From positions 23,630-87,629 of the forward strand of contig NZ_KB907469.1 in the NCBI RefSeq assembly GCF_000382045.1: 64,000 nucleotides of DNA, in the 5' to 3' direction. The notes under the pieces are model-generated. The model worked only from the letters and a program-made list of their open reading frames with translations, ran no database searches and was not told the origin of the DNA. How positions within the stretch are numbered: the stretch's first letter is position 1; each line of letters begins with the position of its first letter. The DNA comes from Variovorax atrisoli 110B (lineage in GTDB: Bacteria; Pseudomonadota; Gammaproteobacteria; Burkholderiales; Burkholderiaceae_C). The position numbers and the translations under genes are program-made. Below, in pieces: positions 42,406-52,882 of this stretch.

Positions 42406-43017
42406 TCAGCGGTGCCAGCCGCGGTAGCCGCCCCAGCCCCGATAGCCGTGGTAGTAGCCGCCCCAGCCGCGCGAATAGCCGAGGTTCAGCGAGATGCCCA
42501 CGGGCGGGTAGGCGTAGGGATACGCATAGGGGTAGGTGTAGGCAGGCGCCACGTAGACGGGGGCGGGCGCTGCGTACACCGGCGCCGGCTGGTAGACCGG
42601 CGCGGGGGCGCTGGAGACGACGACGCCGGGCTCGGGCACCACGTTGTCCCAGGGCGAACCGCCGGACTGCGGAGCGTAGCCGCCGCCGTTGGCCTCGACC
42701 GGATAGGGCTGCAGCTGCGGCTGCGGCGCCACAGGGGAGGTCGTGGCGCCCGTCACCCCGGTCACTCCGTAAGCGCTGGCCTGGATCGGGATGGTCGCGC
42801 CGGGCCGCGTGTTCATGCGGGTGGTGTACTGGCGGCCGTTGTATTCGTAGGTGACGTTGTAGTTGACGTCGCTGCCGGTCGTCTCGCGGATCGGGGTGGC
42901 GGAGATCACCCGGGCCTGGACCACCTGGTTCTGCTGTGCATGAACGAGGCCGGTGCCGGCGGCCAGCAAGCCGGCGACCGAAATGCCTGCGAGAGTGCGG
43001 AAACTGCGATTTTTCAT
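42406..43017 (-). CDS. Exported Pro/Tyr/Gly-rich hypothetical protein
   Basis: A 203-residue protein with a Sec signal peptide (about 1-27, ending VHAQ). A small beta-rich region (ARVISATPIRETTG, then VTYEYNGRQYTTRM) resembles the glycine-zipper/17-kDa-type surface proteins of Burkholderiales. It is followed by a low-complexity tail with PVY/APA and YPYAY repeats ending in Trp/Gly/Tyr-rich repeats. Its location is the periplasm or outer membrane. The role is unknown. Confidence 0.75.
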   Translation of the reverse strand: MKNRSFRTLAGISVAGLLAAGTGLVHAQQNQVVQARVISATPIRETTGSDVNYNVTYEYNGRQYTTRMNTRPGATIPIQASAYGVTGVTGATTSPVAPQPQLQPYPVEANGGGYAPQSGGSPWDNVVPEPGVVVSSAPAPVYQPAPVYAAPAPVYVAPAYTYPYAYPYAYPPVGISLNLGYSRGWGGYYHGYRGWGGYRGWHR

Positions 43018-43075
43018 GGTGTGTCTCTCCTGCTGATCGAGATTCGACGCCCCGTGACAGACCGGGTTCCGCGAT

Positions 43076-43429
43076 TTACACGGCGTTGACAGCCCAGGCT
43101 TCGGCGTCGAAGCCGGTCGTAACAGGTTTTTTCGGCCCCCAGTCGACCACCGGACGCTTGATTAGGCTGGGGTTGGCCAGGAGCACCGCATGGGCCGATG
43201 CGGCATCGACCACGCCCTCGCGGGTCGCGTCGTCGAGCTTGCGCCAGGTGCTGCCCTTGCGGTTGACCAGCGCCTCCCAGCCGGGCTTCTTCAGCCAGTG
43301 GTCGAGCTCGGACTCGGGCACACCCTGTTTCTTGAAATCGTGGAAGGTGTATTCCACGCCGTGTTCGTCGAGCCAGGCGCGGGCGCGCTTGACGGTGTCG
43401 CAATTCGGAATGCCGTAGAGGGTTGTCAT
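43076..43429 (-). CDS. ArsC/Spx-family reductase-like protein (YffB type)
   Basis: A 117-residue thioredoxin-fold protein. The start TTLYGIPNCDTVKRARAWL has one Cys at the active-site position, and LIKRPVVDWG contains the conserved Arg-Pro of ArsC/Spx proteins. This is the YffB subgroup, which reduces mixed disulfides and is not an established arsenate reductase. A long open frame upstream on this strand is antisense to folC-purF and is not real. It is divergent from folC. Confidence 0.9.
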   Translation of the reverse strand: MTTLYGIPNCDTVKRARAWLDEHGVEYTFHDFKKQGVPESELDHWLKKPGWEALVNRKGSTWRKLDDATREGVVDAASAHAVLLANPSLIKRPVVDWGPKKPVTTGFDAEAWAVNAV

Positions 43430-43465
43430 GGCCGCGATGATGCCCCGGCCGACGGGTCGGCGACA

Positions 43466-44773
43466 ATGCCCGCCTCCATGGAAACCCTGAACGACTGGCT
43501 CGAGCGCGCCGAGCGGCTCCACCCCAAGAACATCGAGCTCGGACTCGAACGCGCCAAAGAGATGGCGCAGCGCATCGGCCTGCGCTTCGGCTGCCCCGTG
43601 ATCACGGTGGCCGGCACCAACGGCAAGGGCTCGACCTGCGCCATGCTCGAATCGATCCTGATGCATGCGGGCTATCGCACCGCCGTGTTCACCTCGCCGC
43701 ACCTGGTGCACTTCGAGGAGCGCCTGCGGCTGCGGGGCGAAGCTGTCGATGCTTCCAAACTGATAGCAAGCTTCGAAGTGGTCGAGAAGGCGCGCGGCGA
43801 CATGGCGTTGACCTACTTCGAATTCACCACCCTCGGCATCCTGCACTGCATGACCGAGGAAAAGCCTGACGTGGCGATCCTCGAGGTGGGCCTGGGCGGC
43901 CGGCTCGACGCGGTCAACATCGTCGACACCGACTGCGCGGTCATCACCAGCATCGACCTCGACCACATGGAATACCTGGGGCCCGACCGCGAGAGCATCG
44001 GCTTCGAGAAGGCAGGCATCATGCGCCCGGGCAAGCCCGCCATCGTGAGCGACCCGGTGCCGCCACAGAGCGTGGTCGACCATGCCAACGCGATCGGCGC
44101 CGACCTCTGGCGCTTCGGAACCGACTTCAACTTCTCGGGCGACAAGCAGCAGTGGGGCTGGTCGGGCCGCGGGCGGCGCTACAGCGGGCTGGCCTATCCG
44201 GCACTGCGCGGGGCCAACCAGCTCATCAACGCGGCCGGCGTGTTGGCGGCGCTCGAGGCGCTGCGGCCGCAACTGCCGATCACCGCGCAGGCCGTTCGCA
44301 ACGGCCTCGCGATGGTCGAGCTGCCGGGGCGCTTCCAGATCGTGCCGGGCGAGCCGGCGCTGGTGCTCGACGTGGCGCACAACGCGCATGCCGTGGCGGC
44401 GCTGGCCGAGAACCTCGACGCGATGGGCTTCTACCCCACGACGCACGGTGTGTTCGGCGTGATGGCGGACAAGGATCTGGCTCCCATCCTGGCGCGCATC
44501 GGCCCGCTGATCGACCGCTGGTATTTCACCGACCTGCCCACGCCGCGCGCCGCCAAGGCGGCCGACCTGCTGGCAGCCTGGCAGGCGCAGAACACACGCA
44601 CCGACGCCTCGGCCAGCGTGCACGCAGGCCCGATGGAGGCGCTGCGCGCGGCCATCGGCCAGGCAGGGCCCGCTGATAGAATCGTGGTCTTCGGATCGTT
44701 CTTCACCGTGGGTGGCGTGCTCGAAAACGGCACCCCCCGGCTGCAAGCCAAACACCTGTCGCCGGGCGGCTGA
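43466..44773 (+). CDS. folC: Bifunctional dihydrofolate/folylpolyglutamate synthase
   Basis: A 435-residue Mur-ligase-like enzyme adding glutamate to dihydropteroate and folates. Visible are the P-loop TVAGTNGKGSTCAML (near residue 47), the SPHLVHFEERLRL omega-like loop, DHMEYLGPDRESIGFEKAGI and the C-terminal domain with LDVAHNAHAV. Two ATGs (43466 and 43478) are possible; the first is used. It opens the folC-SPOR-cvpA-purF order well known from E. coli. Confidence 0.94.
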   Translation: MPASMETLNDWLERAERLHPKNIELGLERAKEMAQRIGLRFGCPVITVAGTNGKGSTCAMLESILMHAGYRTAVFTSPHLVHFEERLRLRGEAVDASKLIASFEVVEKARGDMALTYFEFTTLGILHCMTEEKPDVAILEVGLGGRLDAVNIVDTDCAVITSIDLDHMEYLGPDRESIGFEKAGIMRPGKPAIVSDPVPPQSVVDHANAIGADLWRFGTDFNFSGDKQQWGWSGRGRRYSGLAYPALRGANQLINAAGVLAALEALRPQLPITAQAVRNGLAMVELPGRFQIVPGEPALVLDVAHNAHAVAALAENLDAMGFYPTTHGVFGVMADKDLAPILARIGPLIDRWYFTDLPTPRAAKAADLLAAWQAQNTRTDASASVHAGPMEALRAAIGQAGPADRIVVFGSFFTVGGVLENGTPRLQAKHLSPGG

Positions 44774-44854
44774 TCGTCGGGCCTTACGCATCGTCTGGCA
44801 CCGTCTGGCACCTTCTGGCATCACCTCGCTGCACTCCTCCAGGGATCGAACTTC

Positions 44855-45730
44855 ATGGCGTTTTTCAAGTTCCGCACGCGCGGCCCGCAAGGCAACGAAG
44901 GACGCAGCGCCCCGGCCGCAGTCCCCGCGGAAAGTGTCGAAACCATGCGTCGCCGTGCGCGCCACCGGCTGCTCGGCGCGGCGGTGCTGGTGCTGCTCGG
45001 CGTGATCGGCTTCCCGCTGCTGTTCGATACCCAGCCGCGGCCCGTGTCGGTCGACATCCCCATCGAGATTCCCGACCGCAACAAGGTCAAGCCGCTGCCC
45101 GTTCCCGCGACGCCCGCGCCTGCCACGAGCAGCAGCACCACGCCCGCGGCGCCTGACAACGGCACTTCGCGCGTGGCATCCGCCTCGTCTTCCAGCGGCA
45201 TGATCACCGAAGCCGCCGACGGCACCGAGATCGACCCCGGCAAGCCGGTCGCCAGCGCAACGCCGGCTCCGGCGCCCGAGCGCAAGCCGGACCCGAAGCC
45301 CGAGCCGAAACCGGAGCCGAAGCCCGAACCCAAGCCCGAGCACAAGCCGGAACCGAAACCGGAAGCCAAGCCGAAGCCTGAACCCAAGCCCGAAGCCAAG
45401 CCGAAGCCCGCCGCCGTCGACGATGGCGCCCGCGCCCGCGCGCTGCTGGAGGGCAAGCCCGTCACCGCGGCGGCCGCCAAGCCCGCCGCCGCCGACGAGG
45501 CCGGCCGCTTCGTGGTGCAGGTCGGCGCATTCGCCGATGCGGACAAGGCGCGCGAAGTGCGCCAGAAGCTCGAAAGGGCCGGCCTCAAGACCTACGTGCA
45601 TGTGGCCAAGACGGCCGACGGCGAGCGCACGCGTGTGCGTGTCGGTCCCTTCAGCTCGCGTGCCGAGGCCGACCGTGCGGCCGAGAAGGTCAAGGGCTTG
45701 TCTTTGTCGGCCGCGATCCTCACGTTGTAA
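44855..45730 (+). CDS. SPOR-domain cell-division protein (DedD-like)
   Basis: A 291-residue inner-membrane protein. A cytoplasmic N-terminus with RRRARHR precedes one transmembrane helix (about 37-56), then a long periplasmic Pro/Lys/Glu linker with EPKPEPK repeats (about 140-190). A C-terminal SPOR domain begins GRFVVQVGAFADADKAREVR and binds denuded glycan at the septum. Position between folC and cvpA matches DedD of E. coli. Confidence 0.9.
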   Translation: MAFFKFRTRGPQGNEGRSAPAAVPAESVETMRRRARHRLLGAAVLVLLGVIGFPLLFDTQPRPVSVDIPIEIPDRNKVKPLPVPATPAPATSSSTTPAAPDNGTSRVASASSSSGMITEAADGTEIDPGKPVASATPAPAPERKPDPKPEPKPEPKPEPKPEHKPEPKPEAKPKPEPKPEAKPKPAAVDDGARARALLEGKPVTAAAAKPAAADEAGRFVVQVGAFADADKAREVRQKLERAGLKTYVHVAKTADGERTRVRVGPFSSRAEADRAAEKVKGLSLSAAILTL

Positions 45731-45751
45731 GAGTCGTCGCCAGCCGTTGCC

Positions 45752-46237
45752 GTGGCCTTGCTCGACTGGATCGCCGTCGCGCTCATCGGGGTGTCGATGC
45801 TTTTCGGCCTTGTGCGCGGGCTGGTGTTCGAAGTGATTTCGCTGATCGGATGGGTGGCCGCCTTCATTGCAGCCCAGTGGCTGGCGTCGGGCGTGGCGGC
45901 ATGGCTGCCGTTCGGCGACCCGCAGGGGGCGTGGCGCTACCCGCTGGCCTTCGTGCTGGTGTTCGTGGCGGTGGTGTTCGGCGTGGGGCTGGTGGCAGCG
46001 CTCACGCGCAAGTTGATCACGGTCGTGGGTTTGCGGCCGGTGGACCGGATTCTGGGCGCGGCGTTCGGCGCGGCGCGGGGCGTAGTCGCCCTGCTCGTGT
46101 TCGCCGTCGTTGTCCATTTGCTGGTGTTGAGCGACAGTGCCTGGTGGCACGAATCGCGCAGCGCCATTGTTCTCGATGCGGCATTGCAGGGCCTCAAGCC
46201 CTCCCTGCCTGAAAAGTTGGCCAGCTACCTGCCCTAA
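45752..46237 (+). CDS. cvpA: CvpA-family membrane protein
   Basis: A 161-residue inner-membrane protein with four hydrophobic segments. It has the CvpA signature LDWIAVALIGVSMLFGLVRG at the N-terminus and VDRILGAAFGAARGVVALL in the middle. The start codon is GTG at 45752. It lies 12 nt upstream of purF, the conserved cvpA-purF operon. Confidence 0.9.
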   Translation: MALLDWIAVALIGVSMLFGLVRGLVFEVISLIGWVAAFIAAQWLASGVAAWLPFGDPQGAWRYPLAFVLVFVAVVFGVGLVAALTRKLITVVGLRPVDRILGAAFGAARGVVALLVFAVVVHLLVLSDSAWWHESRSAIVLDAALQGLKPSLPEKLASYLP

Positions 46238-46249
46238 GGGGAATCGTTC

Positions 46250-47752
<1,503 letters not shown>

Positions 47753-47763
47753 GGGCAGCCGAA

Positions 47764-48990
47764 GTGACCGACGACGATAGAACACTGCCGCCCGGGCTGC
47801 ATCCCGATACGCTCGCTCTGCGCACCGGCCTCGCACCGAGCCAGTACGGCGAGCATTCCGATGCGCTCTTCCTGACCAGCGGCTTCGTACAGCCCGACGC
47901 CGAGACCTCGATGCGCCGCTTTGCGGGCACCGAGCCGGGCTACACCTACTCGCGCACCTCGAACCCGACGGTGACCAGCTTCGAGCAGCGCATCGCCGCG
48001 CTCGAAGGCACCGAGGCGGCCATCGGCGCATCCACCGGCATGGGCGCGATCCTCATGATGTGCATGGGCCTGCTGAAGGCCGGTGACCATGTCGTGTGCT
48101 CGCGCTCCGTGTTCGGCTCCACGCTGAACCTGTTCGGCAAGGAGTTCGCCAAGTTCGGCGTCGAAACCACTTTCGTCTCGCAGACCGACGTTGCCGAATG
48201 GCGCGCGGCTGTGAAGCCCAACACCAAGCTGTTGTTCGCCGAGACGCCGACCAATCCGCTCACCGAAGTCTGCGACATCCGTGCGCTGGCCGACGTGGCG
48301 CATGCCGCGGGCGCGCTGCTCGCGGTCGACAACTGCTTCTGCACGCCGATCCTGCAGCGTCCGGCGGCGCTGGGGGCCGACCTCGTCATCCATTCGGGCA
48401 CCAAGCATCTCGACGGCCAGGGCCGCGTGATGGCGGGCGCGATCTGCGGTCCTTCCAAACTCATCGTCGACGTGTTTGGCCCCATCGTGCGCACCGCCGG
48501 CATGGCGCTGGCGCCGTTCAATGCGTGGGTCGTGCTCAAGGGCATCGAGACGCTGGGCATCCGCATGAAGGCGCATTGCGCCAATGCAATGGAGATCGCG
48601 CAGTGGCTCGAGAAGCAGCCGGGCATCTCGCGTGTGTACTACCCCGGGCTCGCATCGCATGCGCAGCATGAGCTGGCCATGCAGCAGCAGTCGGGGCAGG
48701 GCGGCGCGGTGGTGTCGTTCGACGTGGTCGGCGACTCGCCCGAGACGGCGCGTGCCAATGCCTTCCATGTGATGGACAGCACGCGCGTGGTGAGCCGTGC
48801 CACCAACCTGGGCGACGTGAAGACCATCATCACGCACCCCGGCACCACCTCGCACGGCCGGCTGACCGAAGCGCAGCGCCAGGCCGCTGGCATCGGCCAG
48901 GGGCTGATCCGCCTCGCGGTCGGCCTCGAGCACGTCGAAGACATCAAGGCCGACATCGCGCGCGGCCTGAGCACACTGAATCCACGATAA
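47764..48990 (+). CDS. metZ: O-succinylhomoserine sulfhydrylase
   Basis: A 408-residue PLP enzyme forming homocysteine from O-succinylhomoserine and sulfide in methionine synthesis. Motifs are SRTSNPTVTSFEQRIAALEG, the FAETPTNPL and VDNCFCTPILQ strands, and the PLP lysine in HSGTKHLDGQG (near residue 214). The GTG at 47764, 11 nt after purF, is the likely start. The purF-metZ order is common in proteobacteria. The OSHS-versus-OAHS acyl specificity is inferred from family. Confidence 0.92.
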   Translation: MTDDDRTLPPGLHPDTLALRTGLAPSQYGEHSDALFLTSGFVQPDAETSMRRFAGTEPGYTYSRTSNPTVTSFEQRIAALEGTEAAIGASTGMGAILMMCMGLLKAGDHVVCSRSVFGSTLNLFGKEFAKFGVETTFVSQTDVAEWRAAVKPNTKLLFAETPTNPLTEVCDIRALADVAHAAGALLAVDNCFCTPILQRPAALGADLVIHSGTKHLDGQGRVMAGAICGPSKLIVDVFGPIVRTAGMALAPFNAWVVLKGIETLGIRMKAHCANAMEIAQWLEKQPGISRVYYPGLASHAQHELAMQQQSGQGGAVVSFDVVGDSPETARANAFHVMDSTRVVSRATNLGDVKTIITHPGTTSHGRLTEAQRQAAGIGQGLIRLAVGLEHVEDIKADIARGLSTLNPR

Positions 48991-48994
48991 CGAA

Positions 48995-50383
48995 ATGACC
49001 GGCAAAGTACGCACCCGCATCGCACCATCCCCCACGGGTTTTCTTCACCTGGGCACGGCTCGCACGGCCCTCTACTCGTGGGCTTATGCGCGCCACTACG
49101 GCGGCGAGTTCGTGCTGCGCATCGAGGACACCGACGTGGCCCGCTCCACGCAGGATTCCACCGACCAGATCCTTGCGTCGATGCACTGGCTGGGCCTCGA
49201 ATACGACGAGGGTCCGATCTATCAGATGCAGCGCCTTGAGCGCTACCGTGAGGTGATCGCGCAGATGCTTGCGGCAGGCACTGCCTACTACTGCTACTGC
49301 ACGCCCGCGGAGCTCGAGGAGATGCGCGAGGCGCAGCGCGCACGTGGCGAGAAGACGCTGTACGACCGCCGCTGGCGACCCGAGCCGGGCAAGGTGCTGC
49401 CGCCCGTGCCCGAAGGCGTGCCGCCCGTGGTGCGCTTCTGCAACCCGCCCGAAGGCGACGTGACTTGGAACGACCTCGTGAAGGGCGAGATCACCATCAA
49501 CAACCGCGAGATCGACGACCTCATCATCCTGCGGCCCGACGGTGTGCCGACCTACAACTTCGCGGTGGTGGTCGACGACTGGGACATGAACATCACGCAC
49601 GTGTTCCGCGGCGATGAGCACATCAACAACACGCCGTGGCAGATCAACATCTTCCGCGCGCTGGGCGCGCCGCTGCCCGAGTTCGGCCACGTGCCGGTGA
49701 TCCTCGGCGACGACGGACAGAAGCTCTCGAAGCGCCGTGGGGCGGTGAGCGTCACTGCCTACGAGGACAACGGCTACCTGCCCGAGGCGATGCTCAACTA
49801 CCTCGCGCGCCTCGGCTGGAGCCACGGTGACGACGAGCTCTTCACGCGCGAGCAGATGGTGAGCTGGTTCGACGGTTCGCACCTGTCGAAGAGCCCGGCG
49901 CAGTGGGATGCGGCCAAGCTCGCATGGGTCAACGCGCAGTACATCAAGGCGAAGACCGGCGACGAACTCGCACCGCTCGTTGCGGAGCAGCTGAAGAAGC
50001 GTGGCATCGTTGCGGACGAGCGCCTGCCGGCGATCTGTGCGCTCTTCAAGGATCGCTGCGACACCACGGTCGCGCTGGCCGACTGGGCCGCGGCGTTCTA
50101 TGCGGACATCACCGTGAGCGACGCCGACCGCGCACAGCACATCACCGATGCAGTGAAGCCCGCGATCGCAACACTCGCAGAAAAAATGATGACGGTCGCA
50201 TGGGATAAGGCCTCGATCGCAGTTATGATCAAGGAAGTCCTCGCGACACACGCATTGAAAATGCCAGTGTTAGCGATGCCAGTACGAGTGCTTGTGATGG
50301 GAACACCGCAAACACCGTCCTTGGATTCAGTCCTCGAAATTTTTTCTCGCGAAAAAGTTATCGAACGATTGAAAAAGGCCTGA
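48995..50383 (+). CDS. gltX: Glutamyl-tRNA synthetase
   Basis: A 462-residue class I synthetase. HIGH-type motif PTGFLHLGTARTALY (near residue 9), the RIEDTDVARST loop and the KMSKS-type KLSKRRGAVS (near 245) are present. The last 60 or so codons (from about 50180) switch to A/T-ending codons (gca, aca, cca, tta, aaa, gaa) unlike the rest of the gene, and the very end contains the promoter for the downstream tRNAs. The protein itself appears intact. It begins 4 nt after metZ. Confidence 0.96.
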   Translation: MTGKVRTRIAPSPTGFLHLGTARTALYSWAYARHYGGEFVLRIEDTDVARSTQDSTDQILASMHWLGLEYDEGPIYQMQRLERYREVIAQMLAAGTAYYCYCTPAELEEMREAQRARGEKTLYDRRWRPEPGKVLPPVPEGVPPVVRFCNPPEGDVTWNDLVKGEITINNREIDDLIILRPDGVPTYNFAVVVDDWDMNITHVFRGDEHINNTPWQINIFRALGAPLPEFGHVPVILGDDGQKLSKRRGAVSVTAYEDNGYLPEAMLNYLARLGWSHGDDELFTREQMVSWFDGSHLSKSPAQWDAAKLAWVNAQYIKAKTGDELAPLVAEQLKKRGIVADERLPAICALFKDRCDTTVALADWAAAFYADITVSDADRAQHITDAVKPAIATLAEKMMTVAWDKASIAVMIKEVLATHALKMPVLAMPVRVLVMGTPQTPSLDSVLEIFSREKVIERLKKA

Positions 50384-50398
50384 AATTCAGGCTATAAT
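50369..50398 (+). promoter_or_regulatory. Promoter of tRNA-Ala/Glu/Asp inside the gltX 3' end
   Basis: TTGAAA (50369-50374) and a perfect TATAAT (50393-50398) are spaced by 18 nt. The spacer holds the perfect palindrome GCCTGAAATTCAGGC (50378-50392), which includes the gltX stop codon. tRNA-Ala starts 21 nt after the -10 box. Confidence 0.8.
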
Positions 50399-50418
50399 CT
50401 GAGGCTCGACACCCACAC

Positions 50419-50494
<76 letters not shown>

Positions 50495-50542
50495 GAGTGT
50501 CGAGATGGTTTGAGATGCTGATCGCAGCACGTCCAAGGTTTT

Positions 50543-50618
50543 GACCCTATCGTCTAGAGGCCTAGGACACCACCCTTTCACGGTGGCTACCGGGGTTCGA
50601 ATCCCCGTAGGGTCGCCA
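50543..50618 (+). tRNA. tRNA-Glu(UUC)
   Basis: Acceptor GACCCTA/TAGGGTC is perfect, followed by GCCA. Anticodon loop CTTTCAC gives UUC (Glu). All arms are normal. It lies directly downstream of gltX, whose product charges it. Confidence 0.95.
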
Positions 50619-50687
50619 GTTTCACTGCGGTGAAGCCGGCACGAGTCGTCAACACTCGGTTCCGCAAGGAGCGAACGTTGTCTACCA

Positions 50688-50764
50688 GGAGTGGTAGTTC
50701 AGTTGGTTAGAATACCGGCCTGTCACGCCGGGGGTCGCGGGTTCGAGTCCCGTCCACTCCGCCA
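50688..50764 (+). tRNA. tRNA-Asp(GUC)
   Basis: Acceptor GGAGTGG/CCACTCC is perfect, followed by GCCA. Anticodon loop CTGTCAC gives GUC (Asp). This is the standard bacterial form and differs from the Asp gene in the array at 10110. Confidence 0.95.
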
Positions 50765-50769
50765 GTCAG

Positions 50770-50803
50770 AAGCCCCTGCAGTCGAAAGCTGCAGGGGCTT
50801 TTC
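50770..50803 (+). terminator. Terminator of the tRNA operon
   Basis: A 12-bp perfect stem, AAGCCCCTGCAG with CTGCAGGGGCTT around a 7-nt loop, is followed by TTT. It lies 6 nt after tRNA-Asp. Confidence 0.88.
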
Positions 50804-51391
50804 ACTTTCTGGCTTTCTCTTCCTTTCTCTCTTCATTCAACTGAATCGCGTGTGTTCTGCTGCATCACCGCGAGACATGTCACGGTTCGGTTCCGTGACG
50901 TCGAGGGAGTAATCCGCAGGGAGGATCAGCCTGTCGAGCAGAGCTATGAGCCGGCTTCAGTGCGATCCGAAGATGCACACCTTCGCATCGGCCAACGACG
51001 CTGATGCCGTTGGAGAGCGGCGTGGCACATACGTGCTCGATGCATAGCTTCGTAGCAACCATAGCCTTGCCGCCGATGATCTTGCGCAAGAGCGGCAATA
51101 GGTTCTGCAGATGCGACGCCATCAAATTTCCTCGACGAAGCTGGGTGCGATACCAGGTTTTGCTCATCGTGACGAGTTCGCTTCTCATCGGAGATGGAGG
51201 GACATTCGACATGCATCGCACATGCAGATCCCCCCGCGACGCGTGCCCGCACGCAGGAACAACCCCCTCACGGGTGCCGAATGAGGCGAATCAACGACAG
51301 CTGGAAGCGACCGCGTTACATCTGGCCTCTCGCAGTCGAATAAACTCCCGCCCGCTTGCAGCGTGATTCGTGCTGCGCCGCCATAGGCAAC
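50804..51391. other. Gene-poor 590-nt region upstream of the HU gene
   Basis: No frame here has convincing protein character. Short ORFs on both strands (for example 50880-51221 minus and 51004-51366 plus) lack domains and have atypical composition, and GC is lower than in the neighbours. A possible HU promoter is TTACAT (51316-51321) and AATAAA (51339-51344), 17 nt apart. The segment could be a degraded insertion. Confidence 0.5.
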
Positions 51392-51799
51392 ATGGCGAAA
51401 TCAAACTTATTAGGAACTCAGTTGAACCGCATCGAACTCGTCGAAAAAATCGCCGTCGCCCACAACCTCAGCAAGGCAGAAGCCGCGCGCGTCCTCGAGA
51501 CCATCACCAGCTCGATCGTCGCTGCCGTGAAGAAGGACGACCCCGTCCAGATCGTCGGCTTCGGCACTTTCAAGCAAGTGGCGCGCGCCGCACGCTCGGG
51601 CTTCAACCCTAGCGCCGGCACCAAGATCAAGATCGCCGCACAGAAGGTGCCGAAGTTCGTGCCGGGCGCTGCCTTCAAGGCCGCCGTGGACCCCAAGGCT
51701 GCCAAGCGCAAGGCCGACAGCAAGGCTGCGACCGCCAAGCCCGCAGCAAAGAAGGCTGCCGCACCCGCCAAGAAGGCTGCGGCTGCCAAGAAGAAGTAA
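51392..51799 (+). CDS. HU-family DNA-binding protein with Lys/Ala-rich tail
   Basis: A 135-residue nucleoid protein. The HU fold spans NRIELVEKIAVAHNLSKAEA through VGFGTFKQVARAARSGFNP to the conserved PKFVPGAAFKAAV. After residue about 100 comes a histone-H1-like tail of AKK and PAKKA repeats. The ATG at 51392 has a weak SD. A TTG at 51422, preceded by AGGAACT with good spacing, would begin exactly at the HU core (125 residues) and may be the real start. Confidence 0.93.
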   Translation: MAKSNLLGTQLNRIELVEKIAVAHNLSKAEAARVLETITSSIVAAVKKDDPVQIVGFGTFKQVARAARSGFNPSAGTKIKIAAQKVPKFVPGAAFKAAVDPKAAKRKADSKAATAKPAAKKAAAPAKKAAAAKKK

Positions 51800-51848
51800 G
51801 AGCAGTGATGCTGGCATCCAGGCCGCGAGCCCGGGATGCTTCATGAAG

Positions 51849-51871
51849 AACGGCCCCTCGGGGCCGTTTTT
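51849..51871 (+). terminator. Terminator of the HU gene
   Basis: AACGGCCCC and GGGGCCGTT form a stem around a tiny loop, followed by TTTTT. It lies about 50 nt after the HU stop. Confidence 0.88.
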
Positions 51872-51928
51872 CTTTGGTGGTTGGCGTGAGCACCACCTCG
51901 ACTATTCGGTGGGCTCTAGATCATCCAG

Positions 51929-52138
51929 TCAGTCCGGCTGGATCACGCCTTCGCTCAGGTAGCGCTGGTATTCGGCGATCGGTATCGCGGTGGTCTGCAT
52001 GCTGCCGGCATCGCCCCAACTCAGAACGGCGCTGTCGGGTGCCAGCTGGATCTCGATAGGACCCTGGGGAATGAGGATCAGGGGGCCGTCGCCGGCCCGG
52101 TATTCGACATTTCCTGTGACTTTCGCATTGGCTGCCAT
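51929..52138 (-). CDS. Small conserved-looking hypothetical protein
   Basis: A 69-residue protein with a strong SD (GAGGAAC) before the ATG on the minus strand. It appears to be all-beta and soluble (VTGNVEYRAGDGPLILIPQ, then IEIQLAPDSAVLSWGD), with an acidic C-terminus. No family is recognised. The gene is free-standing between HU and a divergent membrane protein gene. The good SD and protein-like composition are the reasons for keeping it. Confidence 0.65.
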   Translation of the reverse strand: MAANAKVTGNVEYRAGDGPLILIPQGPIEIQLAPDSAVLSWGDAGSMQTTAIPIAEYQRYLSEGVIQPD

Positions 52139-52309
52139 GTTCGTTCCTCGGAGTGGTGGGGAATGCGGGGGACGGAACCCAAGCGTATAGGAATCCGATC
52201 TCGCGCGGTTGCGCCGTCCCTCGCTTATCCGTGTAGGCCGAATGGCTGTCTGTCGCGGCCGCCGCCGTCACACCTTGGTCACGCGTGGTGTGGCACGCTC
52301 CCGTCCCGA

Positions 52310-52780
52310 ATGACGAAGCGCATCTGGATCACCTGGTTGTCTGTGGCTTGCCTCGCCATTCTGGCTATCGGCACCGCTTGGCGCCTTGCAGACGGCGGCG
52401 AAGAGCACGGCCAGGTGGCCTGCTCAACCCCGTCGCTCGAGATCCGCTGGCATGGCGGCGGCATCGTGTTGCAGGGGGCGGTGCGTGATGCGGCCACTCA
52501 GCAGGCGCTCGCCGCGAGCGCAGCCGCGCGCCTGGGCGGCGAGAGCGAACAGGTGATCGACTGGCTCGATATCACGCCGGCCGCGCTGCCTGTCGCCGAC
52601 GCCGGGGCTCTCGCCCGGCTCGTACTCCTCGGACAGGAAGGCTGGCACCTGCGGCGCTGGCCGACGGAAGGGCGGCTCGCCGTGCAGTCGCCCGCCGACG
52701 AGCGCAGCCTGCAGGCGAAGGCACTCCTGCAAGCCGCATTCGGCCCTGGCGTCGCGATTCGCGTCGTCGAATTGCCCTGA
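52310..52780 (+). CDS. Hypothetical protein with N-terminal membrane anchor
   Basis: A 156-residue protein. Residues 5-24 (IWITWLSVACLAILAIGTAW) form a signal anchor. The periplasmic part has two similar alpha/beta stretches (IRWHGGGIVLQGAVRDAATQ, then GRLAVQSPADERSLQAKAL), suggesting a BON/OmpA-like small-domain architecture. That fold call is tentative. The start at 52310 puts the anchor at the N-terminus. It lies upstream of the nucleotidase gene. Confidence 0.6.
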   Translation: MTKRIWITWLSVACLAILAIGTAWRLADGGEEHGQVACSTPSLEIRWHGGGIVLQGAVRDAATQQALAASAAARLGGESEQVIDWLDITPAALPVADAGALARLVLLGQEGWHLRRWPTEGRLAVQSPADERSLQAKALLQAAFGPGVAIRVVELP

Positions 52781-52882
52781 CTCGGCTGTCCATCTCCTCG
52801 CGGCGCGGCGGGGCCTTCACGGCCTCGTCATGTGCGGTGGCCAGCATCCGCTGCGTTCCCAAACAAGGAGAGAGAGGTTCCC

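Noticed and set aside
45290..45415. Tandem DNA repeat of about 12 nt
   Set aside because: It encodes the EPKPEPK linker of the SPOR protein in frame, a protein low-complexity feature and not a separate DNA element.
51004..51366. A 120-codon ORF upstream of HU
   Set aside because: It lacks an SD and any domain, has atypical composition and ends inside the HU leader; treated as noncoding.
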